A DNA stretch of 21,452 nt, taken from the NCBI GenBank assembly GCA_050996405.1, contig JBPCRW010000189.1, positions 1 to 21,452 on the forward strand. The letters are read 5' to 3'. Positions 1-8,299 of the stretch are shown in pieces. Source of the stretch: JBPCRW01 sp050996405 (GTDB lineage: Bacteria; Acidobacteriota; Blastocatellia; Pyrinomonadales; Pyrinomonadaceae). Both the position numbers and the translations under genes were made by a program. Under the pieces are notes generated by a model. That model was given only the letters and a program-made list of their open reading frames with translations. It ran no database searches and was not told the origin of the DNA. Positions within the stretch are counted from its first letter, which is position 1, and every line of letters starts with the position of its first letter.

Positions 1-70
1 GAAGTTAAGCCTGTTTGAGCCGATGATACTGCATTGTTTCCAATGTGGGAAAGTAGGTAGTCGCCGGATT
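1..70 (+). rRNA. rrf: 5S ribosomal RNA, 3' part (partial)
   Basis: The first 70 bases match the 3' two-thirds of a bacterial 5S rRNA. The conserved loop/helix segment GAAGTTAAGC opens the window, followed by GCCGATGATACTGC and GTGGGAAAGTAGGT, ending in CGCCGG. About 45 bases of the 5' end lie outside the window. Being last before a terminator, it is probably the end of an rRNA operon extending to the left. The exact 3' end (about 66-72) cannot be fixed without the 5' strand of helix I. Confidence 0.93.
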
Positions 71-80
71 TATTTTTACA

Positions 81-113
81 AGCCCGTTTAGTTATAATGC
101 TAAACGGGCTTTG
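81..113 (+). terminator. Terminator of the rRNA operon
   Basis: A perfect 10-bp inverted repeat, AGCCCGTTTA / TAAACGGGCT (81-90 with 101-110), encloses a 10-base loop. It lies immediately after the 5S gene. Only a short T-rich tail (TTGTGCTGTTT) follows, but position and stem make an rRNA-operon terminator the obvious reading. Confidence 0.8.
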
Positions 114-127
114 TGCTGTTTAAGAAA

Positions 128-2365
128 ATGAATCCGATAATCAAAGACTTCGACAGATTTTTTAAAGCAATTTCGTATGGAGTTGTGATTGGCGGATTTT
201 TTTCTTTAATCGCTTCCGGCGGCGTTGGCGTATTTGCTGGCGCGCTTTTTGCGGCAGTTATAATTCTCGCCTGGTTTTTGGAAAAAACTTCGTGGCAGAT
301 TTCCGAGCGCGTTGGCACAGCGATAATTTTTCTTGCCGTGCCGCTTTTTTATCTTGATTGGAAATATCAGATAAGCGGTTTGAACACGAGAGAAATGATT
401 GCCGCCGGAAATCTGATACGGTTGATTTTGATTCTGACGGGTATCAAACTTTTACAAAAAAAATCCGACCGCGACTGGATTTTTATTTATCTCATTTCGT
501 TTTTTGAAGTTTTGCTGGCATCGGGTTTGAGCATTAGCCCGCTGTTTCTGGCTTTCTTTGTTTTATATTTATTATTTGCGGTTTGTTCAATTATCGCGCT
601 GGAGGTTAAAAAATCCGCGCGGAAAGTTTGGGAAAGAGAGGTTAAAAATAATCCCGCCGCGCTTGGCAGCCGAGAGGACGTTTCCAAAATATCCTTCTCA
701 AAACTTTTTTTAACTGCCGCAAGTTTATGTCTCCTGACAGTGTTCTTTGCCGTGCCTTTATTTTTCGCTTTTCCGAGAGTCGGGGGTGCGAATTTTGGAA
801 GCGGTTCAAATAATTTGACGAGCGTGACAGGTTTTTCCGATTCGGTCAGGCTTGGCGAAATCGGCATTTTGCAGCAGAGTGACGAAGTTGTTTTGCGCGG
901 CAGAATCGAAAAAGGAGACCGTAATAAAATTGGTTATTTCAGGTGGCGCGGAATTGCGCTCGACACCTTTGATAATCACAATTGGCGAAAGTCGAAAACT
1001 CAATATAACGAGTCATTTTTTAAAACCGACAAAGACTTTTTTTTACTTGATTCGGCAAGCGATGCCCAGCACATCGTCACGCAGACGATTTATCTCGAAC
1101 CGATTGATACGTCCGTGTTGTTCGGGCTTTCAAAGCCGATTGCCGTGCAGGGAAATTTTCAGTTTCTGGCAAAAGATTCGGAAGGAGCGATTACAATTCC
1201 GCATTATAATTCGGAACGCACGACTTATAAAGTATTTTCCGATACTCGAACGCCGAGCGTCGAGCAGTTAAAAAAAGACAATGTCCCATACACGATTCAG
1301 CATCAAAGATATTTACAGTTGCCGGAAAAATACGACGAACGAATTTCCAATTTGGCGCGCGACGTAATCGAGAAAGCGAAGGCGACAAATCGCTACGACC
1401 AGGCGCGGGCGATTGAAAATTATCTGCAAACAAATTTCGGTTATACGCTTGAATTAAAGGCGGGCGGCGACGAGCCGTTAGCGGATTTTTTATTCAACGT
1501 TAAAGAAGGTCATTGCGAATATTTTGCGACGGCGATGGCGATAATGCTGCGAACGCAAGGCGTAGCGACTCGCGTCGTCAACGGTTTTCAGCAAGGCGAA
1601 TATAACGAAACGGCGGACGTTTACGTCGTCCGGCAAAGAGACGCGCATTCGTGGGTTGAAGTTTATTTTCCGAAGGAAAACGCCTGGATTCCATTTGACC
1701 CGACACCTTCAGCCGGAAAATTTTCCGAAAACGCCGGACAAAATTTTGCCGCAAAAATCAATAAATACGCCGAAGCGTTGGAAACTTTCTGGATTCAATA
1801 CGTCGTCTCTTACGATAATCAAGAGCAGAAAACTCTGGCGCGTTCCGTCCGAAATTCTTTCGCCGATTATCAAAAAAAATTTTCGGCGTGGTTTAACGAA
1901 ACAAAATCGAATTTGTCGGAATGGTGGAAAAAAGCGCGCGGCGACGAAGGTATCGAGCAAAGCGCGAAATCAATCGGCTACGGAATTTTATATTTGCTTG
2001 CGTTTATTTCAGGATTGTTTTTCGTCGTTTGGCTTTACCGGAAATTTTCCAAATCCAGATTTTGGAAAACATTTCGAGATTGGCTGAAATTCAAACGGGA
2101 AACTTCAATCGTCGAATTTTACGAGCGAATGCAAAAAATTTTAGCGCGCAGAGGTTTTCGGCGCGAGCCGCATCAAACGCCTTTGGAATTTGCCTTTGCG
2201 CTGGAAATGCCCGAAGCTGTAAAAATCACTGAAAGATATAATCGCGTGCGTTTCGGTGAAAAGAATTTGTCGAAAACGGAAGCTGAAGAAATTGAAAATT
2301 GGTTAGAAAGTTTAGAAGAAATCTCACCACAGAGACACGGAGACGCAGAGAAAATAAATAAATAA
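128..2365 (+). CDS. TgpA-like membrane transglutaminase (DUF3488 / transglutaminase-like / DUF4129)
   Basis: About 745 residues. The N-terminal ~220 residues hold roughly six to seven hydrophobic segments (DUF3488-type). A long extracytoplasmic region follows with a transglutaminase-like core: catalytic Cys463 in EGHCEYFA, His507 in DAHSW and Asp524 in FDPTP. A further membrane segment sits near 620-640, and a cytoplasmic tail carries the DUF4129-like motif RRGFRREPHQTPLEFA. This order matches the TgpA family, represented by an essential Pseudomonas aeruginosa inner-membrane protein; its substrate is not established, and in other phyla it often sits near MoxR/DUF58 genes, which are absent here. 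I chose ATG 128; an in-frame GTG at 113 would overlap the terminator tail. No clear ribosome-binding site precedes either. The last ~12 residues (from ISPQRHGDAEK) are encoded by a repeat element. It probably forms a co-directional unit with rimO, 28 bases downstream. Confidence 0.9.
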   Translation: MNPIIKDFDRFFKAISYGVVIGGFFSLIASGGVGVFAGALFAAVIILAWFLEKTSWQISERVGTAIIFLAVPLFYLDWKYQISGLNTREMIAAGNLIRLILILTGIKLLQKKSDRDWIFIYLISFFEVLLASGLSISPLFLAFFVLYLLFAVCSIIALEVKKSARKVWEREVKNNPAALGSREDVSKISFSKLFLTAASLCLLTVFFAVPLFFAFPRVGGANFGSGSNNLTSVTGFSDSVRLGEIGILQQSDEVVLRGRIEKGDRNKIGYFRWRGIALDTFDNHNWRKSKTQYNESFFKTDKDFFLLDSASDAQHIVTQTIYLEPIDTSVLFGLSKPIAVQGNFQFLAKDSEGAITIPHYNSERTTYKVFSDTRTPSVEQLKKDNVPYTIQHQRYLQLPEKYDERISNLARDVIEKAKATNRYDQARAIENYLQTNFGYTLELKAGGDEPLADFLFNVKEGHCEYFATAMAIMLRTQGVATRVVNGFQQGEYNETADVYVVRQRDAHSWVEVYFPKENAWIPFDPTPSAGKFSENAGQNFAAKINKYAEALETFWIQYVVSYDNQEQKTLARSVRNSFADYQKKFSAWFNETKSNLSEWWKKARGDEGIEQSAKSIGYGILYLLAFISGLFFVVWLYRKFSKSRFWKTFRDWLKFKRETSIVEFYERMQKILARRGFRREPHQTPLEFAFALEMPEAVKITERYNRVRFGEKNLSKTEAEEIENWLESLEEISPQRHGDAEKINK

Positions 2366-2380
2366 ACTCCGCGTCGCCGC
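2321..2380 (+). repeat. Dispersed-type repeat forming the 3' end of the transglutaminase gene
   Basis: The stretch CACCACAGAGACACGGAGAC and what follows resembles a repeat often seen at gene ends and between genes in several bacterial phyla (from memory, not searched). A small imperfect hairpin is visible: GACGCAGAG at 2342-2350 against CTCCGCGTC at 2367-2375, with one mismatch and an A/T-rich loop containing the TAA stop. The repeat supplies the C-terminal residues of the upstream protein. Only one copy is visible in this window. Confidence 0.55.
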
Positions 2381-2393
2381 AGTAAGAATTCTT

Positions 2394-3743
2394 ATGAAAA
2401 AAGTTGGATTTGTCAGTCTCGGATGCCCGAAAAATCTCGTTGATTCGGAAGTGATGATGGGGCAATTGAAAGCGGCTGGCTATGAAATTACGAATAATTC
2501 GGACGAAGCGGAAACCGTCGTCGTCAACACTTGCGGTTTTATCGAATCGGCAAAACAGGAATCTATCGAAGCGATTCTCGAAGCAACCAGGCAAAAAGCG
2601 AACGGAAAGACGCAGAGTGTTATCGTGGCGGGTTGCCTTGTCGAAAGATACCGCGACGATTTGATGAAAGAATTGCCGGAAATTGACGCTTTTATCGGCA
2701 CAAATGAATTAAACCGAATCTTGGAAGCGGCAGACGAAAAAGTAAATTTCCGCGAGCTTCCGTTGCTGAAGATTGGCAATAAAACGGCGACATATCTTTA
2801 CGATTTCGACACGCCGCGACATCGCGCGACCGATTCACACACGGCTTTTATCAAAATCGCCGAAGGCTGCGACCGACCTTGCGCGTTTTGTTCAATTCCG
2901 CAAATGCGCGGCTCGTTTCGTTCCAGAAGATTCGGTTCGATTTTAAAAGAAGCCGAAGATTTGGCGAAGCAAGGCGTGAAGGAAATCGTTTTAATCGCGC
3001 AGGATTCGTCGCGTTTCGGTGAAGATTTAGGCGAAGTGAATGCTTTGGCAAAACTCATTCGCGCGCTTGGCGAGATAAAAAAATTGGAATGGATTCGCGT
3101 GATGTATGCGTATCCGACACATATTTCCGACGAATTTTTAAACGCCATTCGTGAAACTCCGAAAGCCGTCAAATATCTCGATATGCCCTTGCAGCACGCT
3201 TCGCGCAACATTTTAAAATTGATGCGGCGCGGTGGAAATCGTAAAAGTTTAGAAAAACTCATTGCCCGCGTCCGCGAAAAAAATCCGGGCATTACAATCC
3301 GCACGACTTTTATCACGGGTTTTCCGGGCGAAACCGAAAAGGATTTTGAAGAACTGATGTCATTCGTCCGAAACTGCGAATTTGATAACGTCGGCGTGTT
3401 CACATATTCGGACGAAGAAGGCACGCCCGCATTTGATTTACCGAATAAAGTGAACGCGAAAATTGCCAAGCAGCGTCGGGCGAATTTGATGAAAGAGCAG
3501 GCGAAAATTAGCAAAAAGAAAAATAAAGCGAAAATCGGACAGACTTTCAAAGTTCTTTTTGAAGGCGTTTCGCAGGAATCAGATTTGCTTTTTCAAGGTC
3601 GCCTCGAAGGTCAGGCGCAGGAAATTGACGGCTATATTTTAATCAACGATATGCCCGAAAATTTCGCGCCGCGAATCGGAGAAATCTACAACGTCAAAAT
3701 TACGGAAGCACACGAATATGATTTAATTGGCGAGATTATTTAA
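2394..3743 (+). CDS. rimO: Ribosomal protein S12 methylthiotransferase RimO
   Basis: 449 residues, the normal RimO length. It is a radical-SAM enzyme that adds a methylthio group to the conserved aspartate of ribosomal protein S12. The N-terminal UPF0004 domain has the three cysteines expected for the second Fe-S cluster (C11 in SLGCPKN, C47 in NTCGFI, C81 in AGCLVE). The radical-SAM CxxxCxxC motif is C159/C163/C166 in EGCDRPCAFCSIP. A TRAM domain occupies about 380-449. The start SLGCPKNLVDSE is typical of RimO rather than MiaB. The ATG at 2394 has no strong Shine-Dalgarno sequence. The gene is 28 bases after the transglutaminase gene and 12 bases before pgpA, suggesting co-transcription. 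Confidence 0.97.
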   Translation: MKKVGFVSLGCPKNLVDSEVMMGQLKAAGYEITNNSDEAETVVVNTCGFIESAKQESIEAILEATRQKANGKTQSVIVAGCLVERYRDDLMKELPEIDAFIGTNELNRILEAADEKVNFRELPLLKIGNKTATYLYDFDTPRHRATDSHTAFIKIAEGCDRPCAFCSIPQMRGSFRSRRFGSILKEAEDLAKQGVKEIVLIAQDSSRFGEDLGEVNALAKLIRALGEIKKLEWIRVMYAYPTHISDEFLNAIRETPKAVKYLDMPLQHASRNILKLMRRGGNRKSLEKLIARVREKNPGITIRTTFITGFPGETEKDFEELMSFVRNCEFDNVGVFTYSDEEGTPAFDLPNKVNAKIAKQRRANLMKEQAKISKKKNKAKIGQTFKVLFEGVSQESDLLFQGRLEGQAQEIDGYILINDMPENFAPRIGEIYNVKITEAHEYDLIGEII

Positions 3744-3755
3744 AACTAGAACGCA

Positions 3756-4364
3756 ATGCCGAATTATAATGAGCCGATTCACGTTTCCGCCGCAATCGAA
3801 ATGCGAGAACCAGCTAAGGAAAAAGATGAAAAGAAAACTTTCGCCGATTATTTTTCTTTGGCGGCGGCAACCTTCGGAGTCGGCTATATTCCGCTCGCGC
3901 CGGGAACTTGGGGTTCGGCGGTCGGCGTTTTGATTTATCTTTTTTTCGCGCGGTTAGAAGGAAAAGCCGACGCGATTTTTATTCCGAAAGGTTGGACCGA
4001 AATGCAAATTACGGCTTGGATTCACGCCGCGAATTTGTTTTTGTTTTTGCTTTTCTGCATTTTGGGAATTTGGGCTTCGACGCGCGCCACCGAACTTTTC
4101 AAAGATAAAGACCCGCAGAAGGTTGTGGTTGATGAAGTGATGGGGCAGCTTATTGTTTTCTTGTTCGTGCCGTTTAATGTTTCGTGGAAATTTATTTTGG
4201 CGGGATTTTTGTTGTTTAGATTGTTCGATATTTGGAAACCGTACCCGATTGATTCGCTTGAAAATCTTCCTGTCGGAATCGGCGTGTGCGCCGACGATAT
4301 TTTAGCCGGAGTTTATGGCGGAATTTGTCTGGCGATAATTTACGCGGTCGGCGTAACAATGTGA
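3756..4364 (+). CDS. pgpA: Phosphatidylglycerophosphatase A
   Basis: 202 residues. PgpA removes the phosphate from phosphatidylglycerophosphate to give phosphatidylglycerol at the inner membrane. Family motifs present: GYIPLAPGTWGS (43-54), the acidic VVVDEVMGQ (123-131, D126/E127), FRLFDIWKP (154-162) and GVCADDILAG (176-185, D180/D181). Hydrophobic stretches lie near 55-66, 92-108, 132-156 and 183-200. The ~30-residue charged N-terminal extension before the conserved domain raises the possibility of a later start, but no better ATG with a ribosome-binding site is evident. It ends just before a large inverted repeat that probably stops transcription. Confidence 0.93.
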   Translation: MPNYNEPIHVSAAIEMREPAKEKDEKKTFADYFSLAAATFGVGYIPLAPGTWGSAVGVLIYLFFARLEGKADAIFIPKGWTEMQITAWIHAANLFLFLLFCILGIWASTRATELFKDKDPQKVVVDEVMGQLIVFLFVPFNVSWKFILAGFLLFRLFDIWKPYPIDSLENLPVGIGVCADDILAGVYGGICLAIIYAVGVTM

Positions 4365-4365
4365 A

Positions 4366-4437
4366 GTCAGAACTGCCTGCGTTAGCGGGCGGGTAAATGT
4401 TGGCAGAAAACCACCCGCTAACGCAGGCGGTTCTGAC
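4366..4437. repeat. Long REP-like inverted repeat / bidirectional terminator between pgpA and corA
   Basis: The 76-base gap between the convergent pgpA and corA genes is almost wholly an inverted repeat. Arm 4366-4393 (beginning GTCAGAACTGCCTGCGTTAG) and arm 4410-4437 match at 25 of 28 positions. The RNA would form a continuous stem of 24 pairs including one G-U, with a 16-base loop. Both genes end against it, so it can act as a terminator from both sides. Length, GC-rich arms and location resemble mobile palindromic repeats; no second copy and no REP-associated transposase are in this window. Confidence 0.75.
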
Positions 4438-4440
4438 CCG

Positions 4441-5463
4441 TCATTCGTCCGATTTATCCTGCATTTTTAAATCCGTCGATTTCTGAAAAATCCAGCCCTT
4501 TCGCCAAAAGTAAAATAACAGTAAAACAGCCAGCGCGAACATCACCGCCAGCGTTACAAAATAACCGTTGCGCGTGTGAAGTTCGGGGATATTTTCAAAG
4601 TTCATCCCGTAAATTCCGGCAATCAGCGAAAGCGGCAGAATGATTGCCGAAAAGACTGCAAGAACTTTCATCACGTCGTTGGTGCGGTTGGCAATCACGC
4701 TCAAGTGAATATCGAGCAAACCGGAAACCAAATCGCGGTAGCTTTCCGAAAGGTCGGAGATGCGCTGGAGATGGTCTTGCACATCGCGGAAAAAAGGCAG
4801 ATGTTTTTCGTCAATAAGCGGGAATTCGCCGTGCGCCAGACGATATAGAGTTTGAAGTTGTTTAGTGCTGATGCGGCGCAGGCGCGCCACATTTCGTTTT
4901 AGATTCATAATCTCGACCAGCACTTCCGTATTGTTATTTTTCATCCGAAAAACGCGGTCTTCGAGCTTGTTTATCAAAATGTCAAAATCGTCAACCACCG
5001 GCATAAACAAATCTACAAGCTGGTCTAGAATCTGGTGCAGAAGATAATCCGCGCCGTGCGAACAAATGAACGGGCTTGAGCGAATCTGCTGTTTGACAAT
5101 ATCAATACTGCGAAAATTTTCGTGATGATACGTGACGACGTAATTTTTTCCGAGATAGCCGTCGAGTTCTTTCAAAACAAAATTCTTCGCCGTTGTATCG
5201 TCGATTTTTACGCCTTGGAAAATGAAAAAAAGATAGTCTGGAAACGGTTCAATCTTTGGCTGATTGCGAGTTTCGCGCGCGTCTTCGATTGTCAGCGGGT
5301 GAAAATGGAAAACGTCGGAAAGAATTTTTTCGTCCGCTTCGGTCGCGGCTTCCATATCGACCCAGACGACGTTTGATTCATCCGCCAAAAGTTCTGGTAA
5401 ATCTTCCGCCGAAAAACCTTCTTCGACATGCGGCGCGTCTTTTCGATGAACAAAAATTTCCAT
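4441..5463 (-). CDS. corA: CorA-family magnesium/cobalt transport protein
   Basis: 340 residues. CorA forms a homopentameric Mg2+ channel of the inner membrane. The soluble N-terminal domain (about 1-260) ends in long helices. Two membrane segments follow near 268-284 and 301-320, with the signature YGMNF between them (GMN at 286-288), which is the pore-entrance motif. The tail is short, charged and cytoplasmic, ending in QDKSDE rather than the basic end seen in many CorA proteins. ATG at 5463 has no obvious ribosome-binding site. It lies 24 bases after the DoxX-like gene, so the two are likely transcribed together from the promoter at 5883-5910. Confidence 0.95.
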   Translation of the reverse strand: MEIFVHRKDAPHVEEGFSAEDLPELLADESNVVWVDMEAATEADEKILSDVFHFHPLTIEDARETRNQPKIEPFPDYLFFIFQGVKIDDTTAKNFVLKELDGYLGKNYVVTYHHENFRSIDIVKQQIRSSPFICSHGADYLLHQILDQLVDLFMPVVDDFDILINKLEDRVFRMKNNNTEVLVEIMNLKRNVARLRRISTKQLQTLYRLAHGEFPLIDEKHLPFFRDVQDHLQRISDLSESYRDLVSGLLDIHLSVIANRTNDVMKVLAVFSAIILPLSLIAGIYGMNFENIPELHTRNGYFVTLAVMFALAVLLLFYFWRKGWIFQKSTDLKMQDKSDE

Positions 5464-5487
5464 ATTTTGAATTGAATAAAAACTATT

Positions 5488-5844
5488 TTACCCGTAAATT
5501 TTTTTGTCCAGCGCATACGACGCGATTAACAAAATGAGCGCGACGATTGCAGGCAGCGGGCTGGGAACGCCCGAAAAATAATGCGCCGAAGCCGCCAGTA
5601 AAAAAAGATAGAAAAATCCGGCATAAGCCCATTCCTTGAGCATCTTCGATTTTTTTGTCAGAATGGCAATTACGCCCAAAATTTTGGCAATCGCCAAAGG
5701 ATAAATAATATACGTCGGATATTTTAGTTTCCCGAAAGTCTCGGCGACCGTCTGGTAATTAAAGAAATACATTCCCGCTATGCCGAGCATCATCAAGCAG
5801 AACAAACCCGTGACAATCCAGTAAATTATTCGATAAGTTTTCAC
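5488..5844 (-). CDS. DoxX-like small membrane protein
   Basis: 118 residues, nearly all hydrophobic, with four predicted membrane segments (about 6-27, 43-62, 70-88 and 92-111). Length, four-helix layout and the segment YPLAIAKILGVIAIL resemble the DoxX-like (DoxX_2) families, whose biochemical role is mostly unknown. The start is a GTG at 5844, preceded at suitable distance by GGAGAAAG on the minus strand. A consensus sigma70-type promoter lies just upstream. It is the first gene of a likely two-gene unit with corA, but nothing shows that the products work together. Confidence 0.82.
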   Translation of the reverse strand: MKTYRIIYWIVTGLFCLMMLGIAGMYFFNYQTVAETFGKLKYPTYIIYPLAIAKILGVIAILTKKSKMLKEWAYAGFFYLFLLAASAHYFSGVPSPLPAIVALILLIASYALDKKIYG

Positions 5845-5882
5845 AATGTCTTTCTCCGCAATGAAATTCTAACAGCCCGAAA

Positions 5883-5910
5883 ATTATAGCAAACAAACCC
5901 GTATTTCCAA
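5883..5910 (-). promoter_or_regulatory. Sigma70-type promoter for the DoxX-like gene and corA
   Basis: On the minus strand, -35 TTGGAA (5905-5910) and -10 TATAAT (5883-5888) are 16 bases apart, with TGC just before the -10. The -10 ends about 38 bases before the GTG start at 5844. This is the best sigma70-like promoter I can see in the window. Confidence 0.7.
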
Positions 5911-5946
5911 GCGCGTTTAACTCGTGTTATCTTTGGTCAACTAAAG

Positions 5947-6858
5947 ATGAGTGAAAACAAAATTACTTTGCAAGTTGAAAATGTGACCAAGCGTTACGGT
6001 GATTTTACGGCGGTCGATTCGATTAGTTTCAATGTCAGAGCGGGTAGAATTTTCGGGTTTCTCGGACCGAACGGGGCTGGAAAAACGACGACGATTCGGA
6101 TGATCGTCGGCATCACCGCGCCCGACGACGGAAAAATCGAATTGTTCGGCGAAAAAATTTCCAACGAAACGCAAAATCGCATCGGCTATTTGCCGGAAGA
6201 ACGCGGGCTGTATAAAAAAATGAAAGTCGTCGACCAGCTTCGATATTTCGCCGCATTGAAAAATGTTTCGCCGGCGGAAGCTAACAAACGGATTGATTTC
6301 TGGCTCGAACGAATGAAACTCGCCGAATGGAAAAATAAAAAAACGACCGACCTTTCCAAAGGAATGCAGCAGAAAATCCAATTTATCTCGACCGTTCTGC
6401 ACAATCCGGATTTGCTGATTCTGGACGAACCTTTTTCCGGTCTCGACCCTGTGAACGTCGAATTTATGATGGATGTGATTGACGAATTTAAAACGCAGGA
6501 AAAGACGATTATTTTCTCGACGCATTTGATGGAAACCGCCGAGCGACTTTGCCAGGACATTCTTTTAATCAACAAATCGCGCAAAGTCGTCGCGGGAACT
6601 TTGCGCGAAGTCAAGAAAAGTTTCGGCAAAAATCTGATTGCGCTGCGCGCCGTCGGCGGCGAAACGGTTTTGGAAGATAAAAGTTTAGTCGCCAAAATCA
6701 ACGCGCGCGCCGACGAAATAGAAATCGAACTCGCGGAAAATGCCGGCGCGCAGATTTTACTAAAAAATCTAATCGAAAGCGGCGCGGCAATTTCCAAATT
6801 TGAAGAAATCGAACCGAGCCTGAACGACATCTTCATCGAAAAAGTCAGGGAAAACTAA
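5947..6858 (+). CDS. ABC transporter ATP-binding protein, ABC-2 exporter type (NatA-like)
   Basis: 303 residues. It is the nucleotide-binding subunit of an exporter whose membrane subunit is the next gene. Visible motifs: Walker A GPNGAGKT (40-47), signature LSKGMQQK (136-143), Walker B LLILDEP (156-162) with catalytic E161, D-loop SGLD (164-167) and H-loop H193. The SKGMQQK signature and the C-terminal ~80-residue extension (DUF4162-like) are typical of NatA/YhaQ-type ATPases. The substrate cannot be read from sequence; relatives include Na+ and small-molecule exporters. The stop codon overlaps the start of the permease gene by one base (TAATG), indicating translational coupling. Confidence 0.93.
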   Translation: MSENKITLQVENVTKRYGDFTAVDSISFNVRAGRIFGFLGPNGAGKTTTIRMIVGITAPDDGKIELFGEKISNETQNRIGYLPEERGLYKKMKVVDQLRYFAALKNVSPAEANKRIDFWLERMKLAEWKNKKTTDLSKGMQQKIQFISTVLHNPDLLILDEPFSGLDPVNVEFMMDVIDEFKTQEKTIIFSTHLMETAERLCQDILLINKSRKVVAGTLREVKKSFGKNLIALRAVGGETVLEDKSLVAKINARADEIEIELAENAGAQILLKNLIESGAAISKFEEIEPSLNDIFIEKVREN

Positions 6859-8207
6859 TGAAAAAATTTCTGGCGGTTGTAAAACACGAATATAAAAAAA
6901 TCGTTTTGAAATGGACGTTTTTGATTGCCACTTTATTGTTTCCGTTGCTGGCTGGAGCGTTTGCGGTTGTTCCCGCGCTGATTTTTTCCATCAAAGGCGA
7001 AGCGACACGGCTCGTCGTCGTTGACCAGACGGGAAAAATCGCGCCGCGCATCAAGGAAAATCTCTCAAAAGAAAAAACGGCGGAAGAAGCGAAACAAGCG
7101 GTGAAAGATTCGCTGAATATCAACGCGGCACAGCAGGAAAAAATAAAACGCGCCGCCGCGCAAACGGGCGAAAATTTCGTTTTCGTCGAATACAACGCGG
7201 ACGAAAAATCGCTCGAACAAATCAAGCGCGAACTCGGCGGCAAAATTACCGGAAATGAAATTGACGCTTATTTGATTGTTCCGACAAATTACGCGGCGGC
7301 GGATGCGAATTTTGAATTTTTCTCGCGTAAAGCGGGCGATTTTGTCGCCAATTCGTCGCTCGAAGAAGCGATTAACAAAGCCGTTCGCTCGCAAAGGCTT
7401 GCCGACGCGAATATCAGCGAAACGCAACTAAAAAACCTGAGTCAAAACATTGATTTGTCGGTTAAAAAAATCAGCGAGAAAGGCGACGAGAAAAACAGCG
7501 AAGGAACTTTCGCGGCGGCGTTTATCGTCGGTTTAATGATTTATATCACGCTTCTGATTTACGGTCAGCAGATTATGGCGGCGGTCATCGAAGAAAAAGA
7601 AACGCGCATTGCCGAAATACTTTTTTCGTCGGCGAAACCGTTTGAATTGATGATGGGAAAACTCGTCGGAGTCGGTCTGGCGGGCTTGACGCAGCTTGCG
7701 ATTTGGATAGCTTCCGCACTGGTTTTAGTCGGTTTCGGACTGGCGAATATGAGCGCGGCGGGAATGGACATTTCGATTCCGGACATCACGCCGCTGACGA
7801 TAATTTATTTTTTTATTTTCTTTCTGCTGGGCTTTTTTATTTACGCGACGATTTACGCGCTGATTGGTTCGATGGTCACGACCATGCAGGAAGGCGGGCA
7901 GTTTGCGATGTTTCCGGTGGTGATTTTGGTCATCGGATTTTATATGAGTTTCGCCGTTATCCGCGACCCGAATTCGAGCGTTTCTTTCTGGGTTTCGATT
8001 GCGCCGTTTCTCGCGCCGATTACGATGCCCGTCAGGATTTTGGCGGAAACGCCGCCGTTCTGGCAAATCGCGCTTTCGATTCTGGTGAACGGGCTGGCAA
8101 TCGCTTGTCTGGTCTGGCTGGCGGCGCGAATTTATCGTGTCGGGATGTTGATGTATGGCAAACGCGCAACCATTCCTGAAGTCTGGAAATGGATTCGACA
8201 GTCTTAA
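6858..8207 (+). CDS. ABC-2 family transporter permease (NatB/YhaP-like)
   Basis: 449 residues. The layout is that of NatB/YhaP permeases. One N-terminal membrane segment (about 19-42) is followed by an extracytoplasmic domain of about 170 residues rich in charged residues. About five to six membrane segments then follow between 220 and 440. The segment EEKETRIAEILFSSAKPFEL, just after the second membrane helix, is the conserved ABC-2 coupling region that contacts the ATPase. The ATG overlaps the stop of the ATPase gene. The downstream gene is convergent and 92 bases away; I see no convincing terminator in that gap. Confidence 0.92.
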   Translation: MKKFLAVVKHEYKKIVLKWTFLIATLLFPLLAGAFAVVPALIFSIKGEATRLVVVDQTGKIAPRIKENLSKEKTAEEAKQAVKDSLNINAAQQEKIKRAAAQTGENFVFVEYNADEKSLEQIKRELGGKITGNEIDAYLIVPTNYAAADANFEFFSRKAGDFVANSSLEEAINKAVRSQRLADANISETQLKNLSQNIDLSVKKISEKGDEKNSEGTFAAAFIVGLMIYITLLIYGQQIMAAVIEEKETRIAEILFSSAKPFELMMGKLVGVGLAGLTQLAIWIASALVLVGFGLANMSAAGMDISIPDITPLTIIYFFIFFLLGFFIYATIYALIGSMVTTMQEGGQFAMFPVVILVIGFYMSFAVIRDPNSSVSFWVSIAPFLAPITMPVRILAETPPFWQIALSILVNGLAIACLVWLAARIYRVGMLMYGKRATIPEVWKWIRQS

Positions 8208-8299
8208 AAGCGAACGCAAAATTCGATTACCGCTTGATTGTAAAAATCTGAATCTTCGTCATCATTCTAAACTTTATCGAATTGACAAAGGCGATACTT

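Noticed and set aside
7065..7427. Minus-strand open frame of 120 codons inside the ABC permease, and the many similar long antisense frames across the window
   Set aside because: They are mirror frames of real genes in a Lys/Glu-rich, GC-skewed coding strand, with Arg/Phe-rich products and no ribosome-binding sites or known motifs.
8208..8299. CGCAAAA / TTTTGCG pair between the permease and hybrid kinase genes as a terminator
   Set aside because: The arms are only 7 bases and more than 80 bases apart, and one lies inside the kinase gene; not a credible hairpin.
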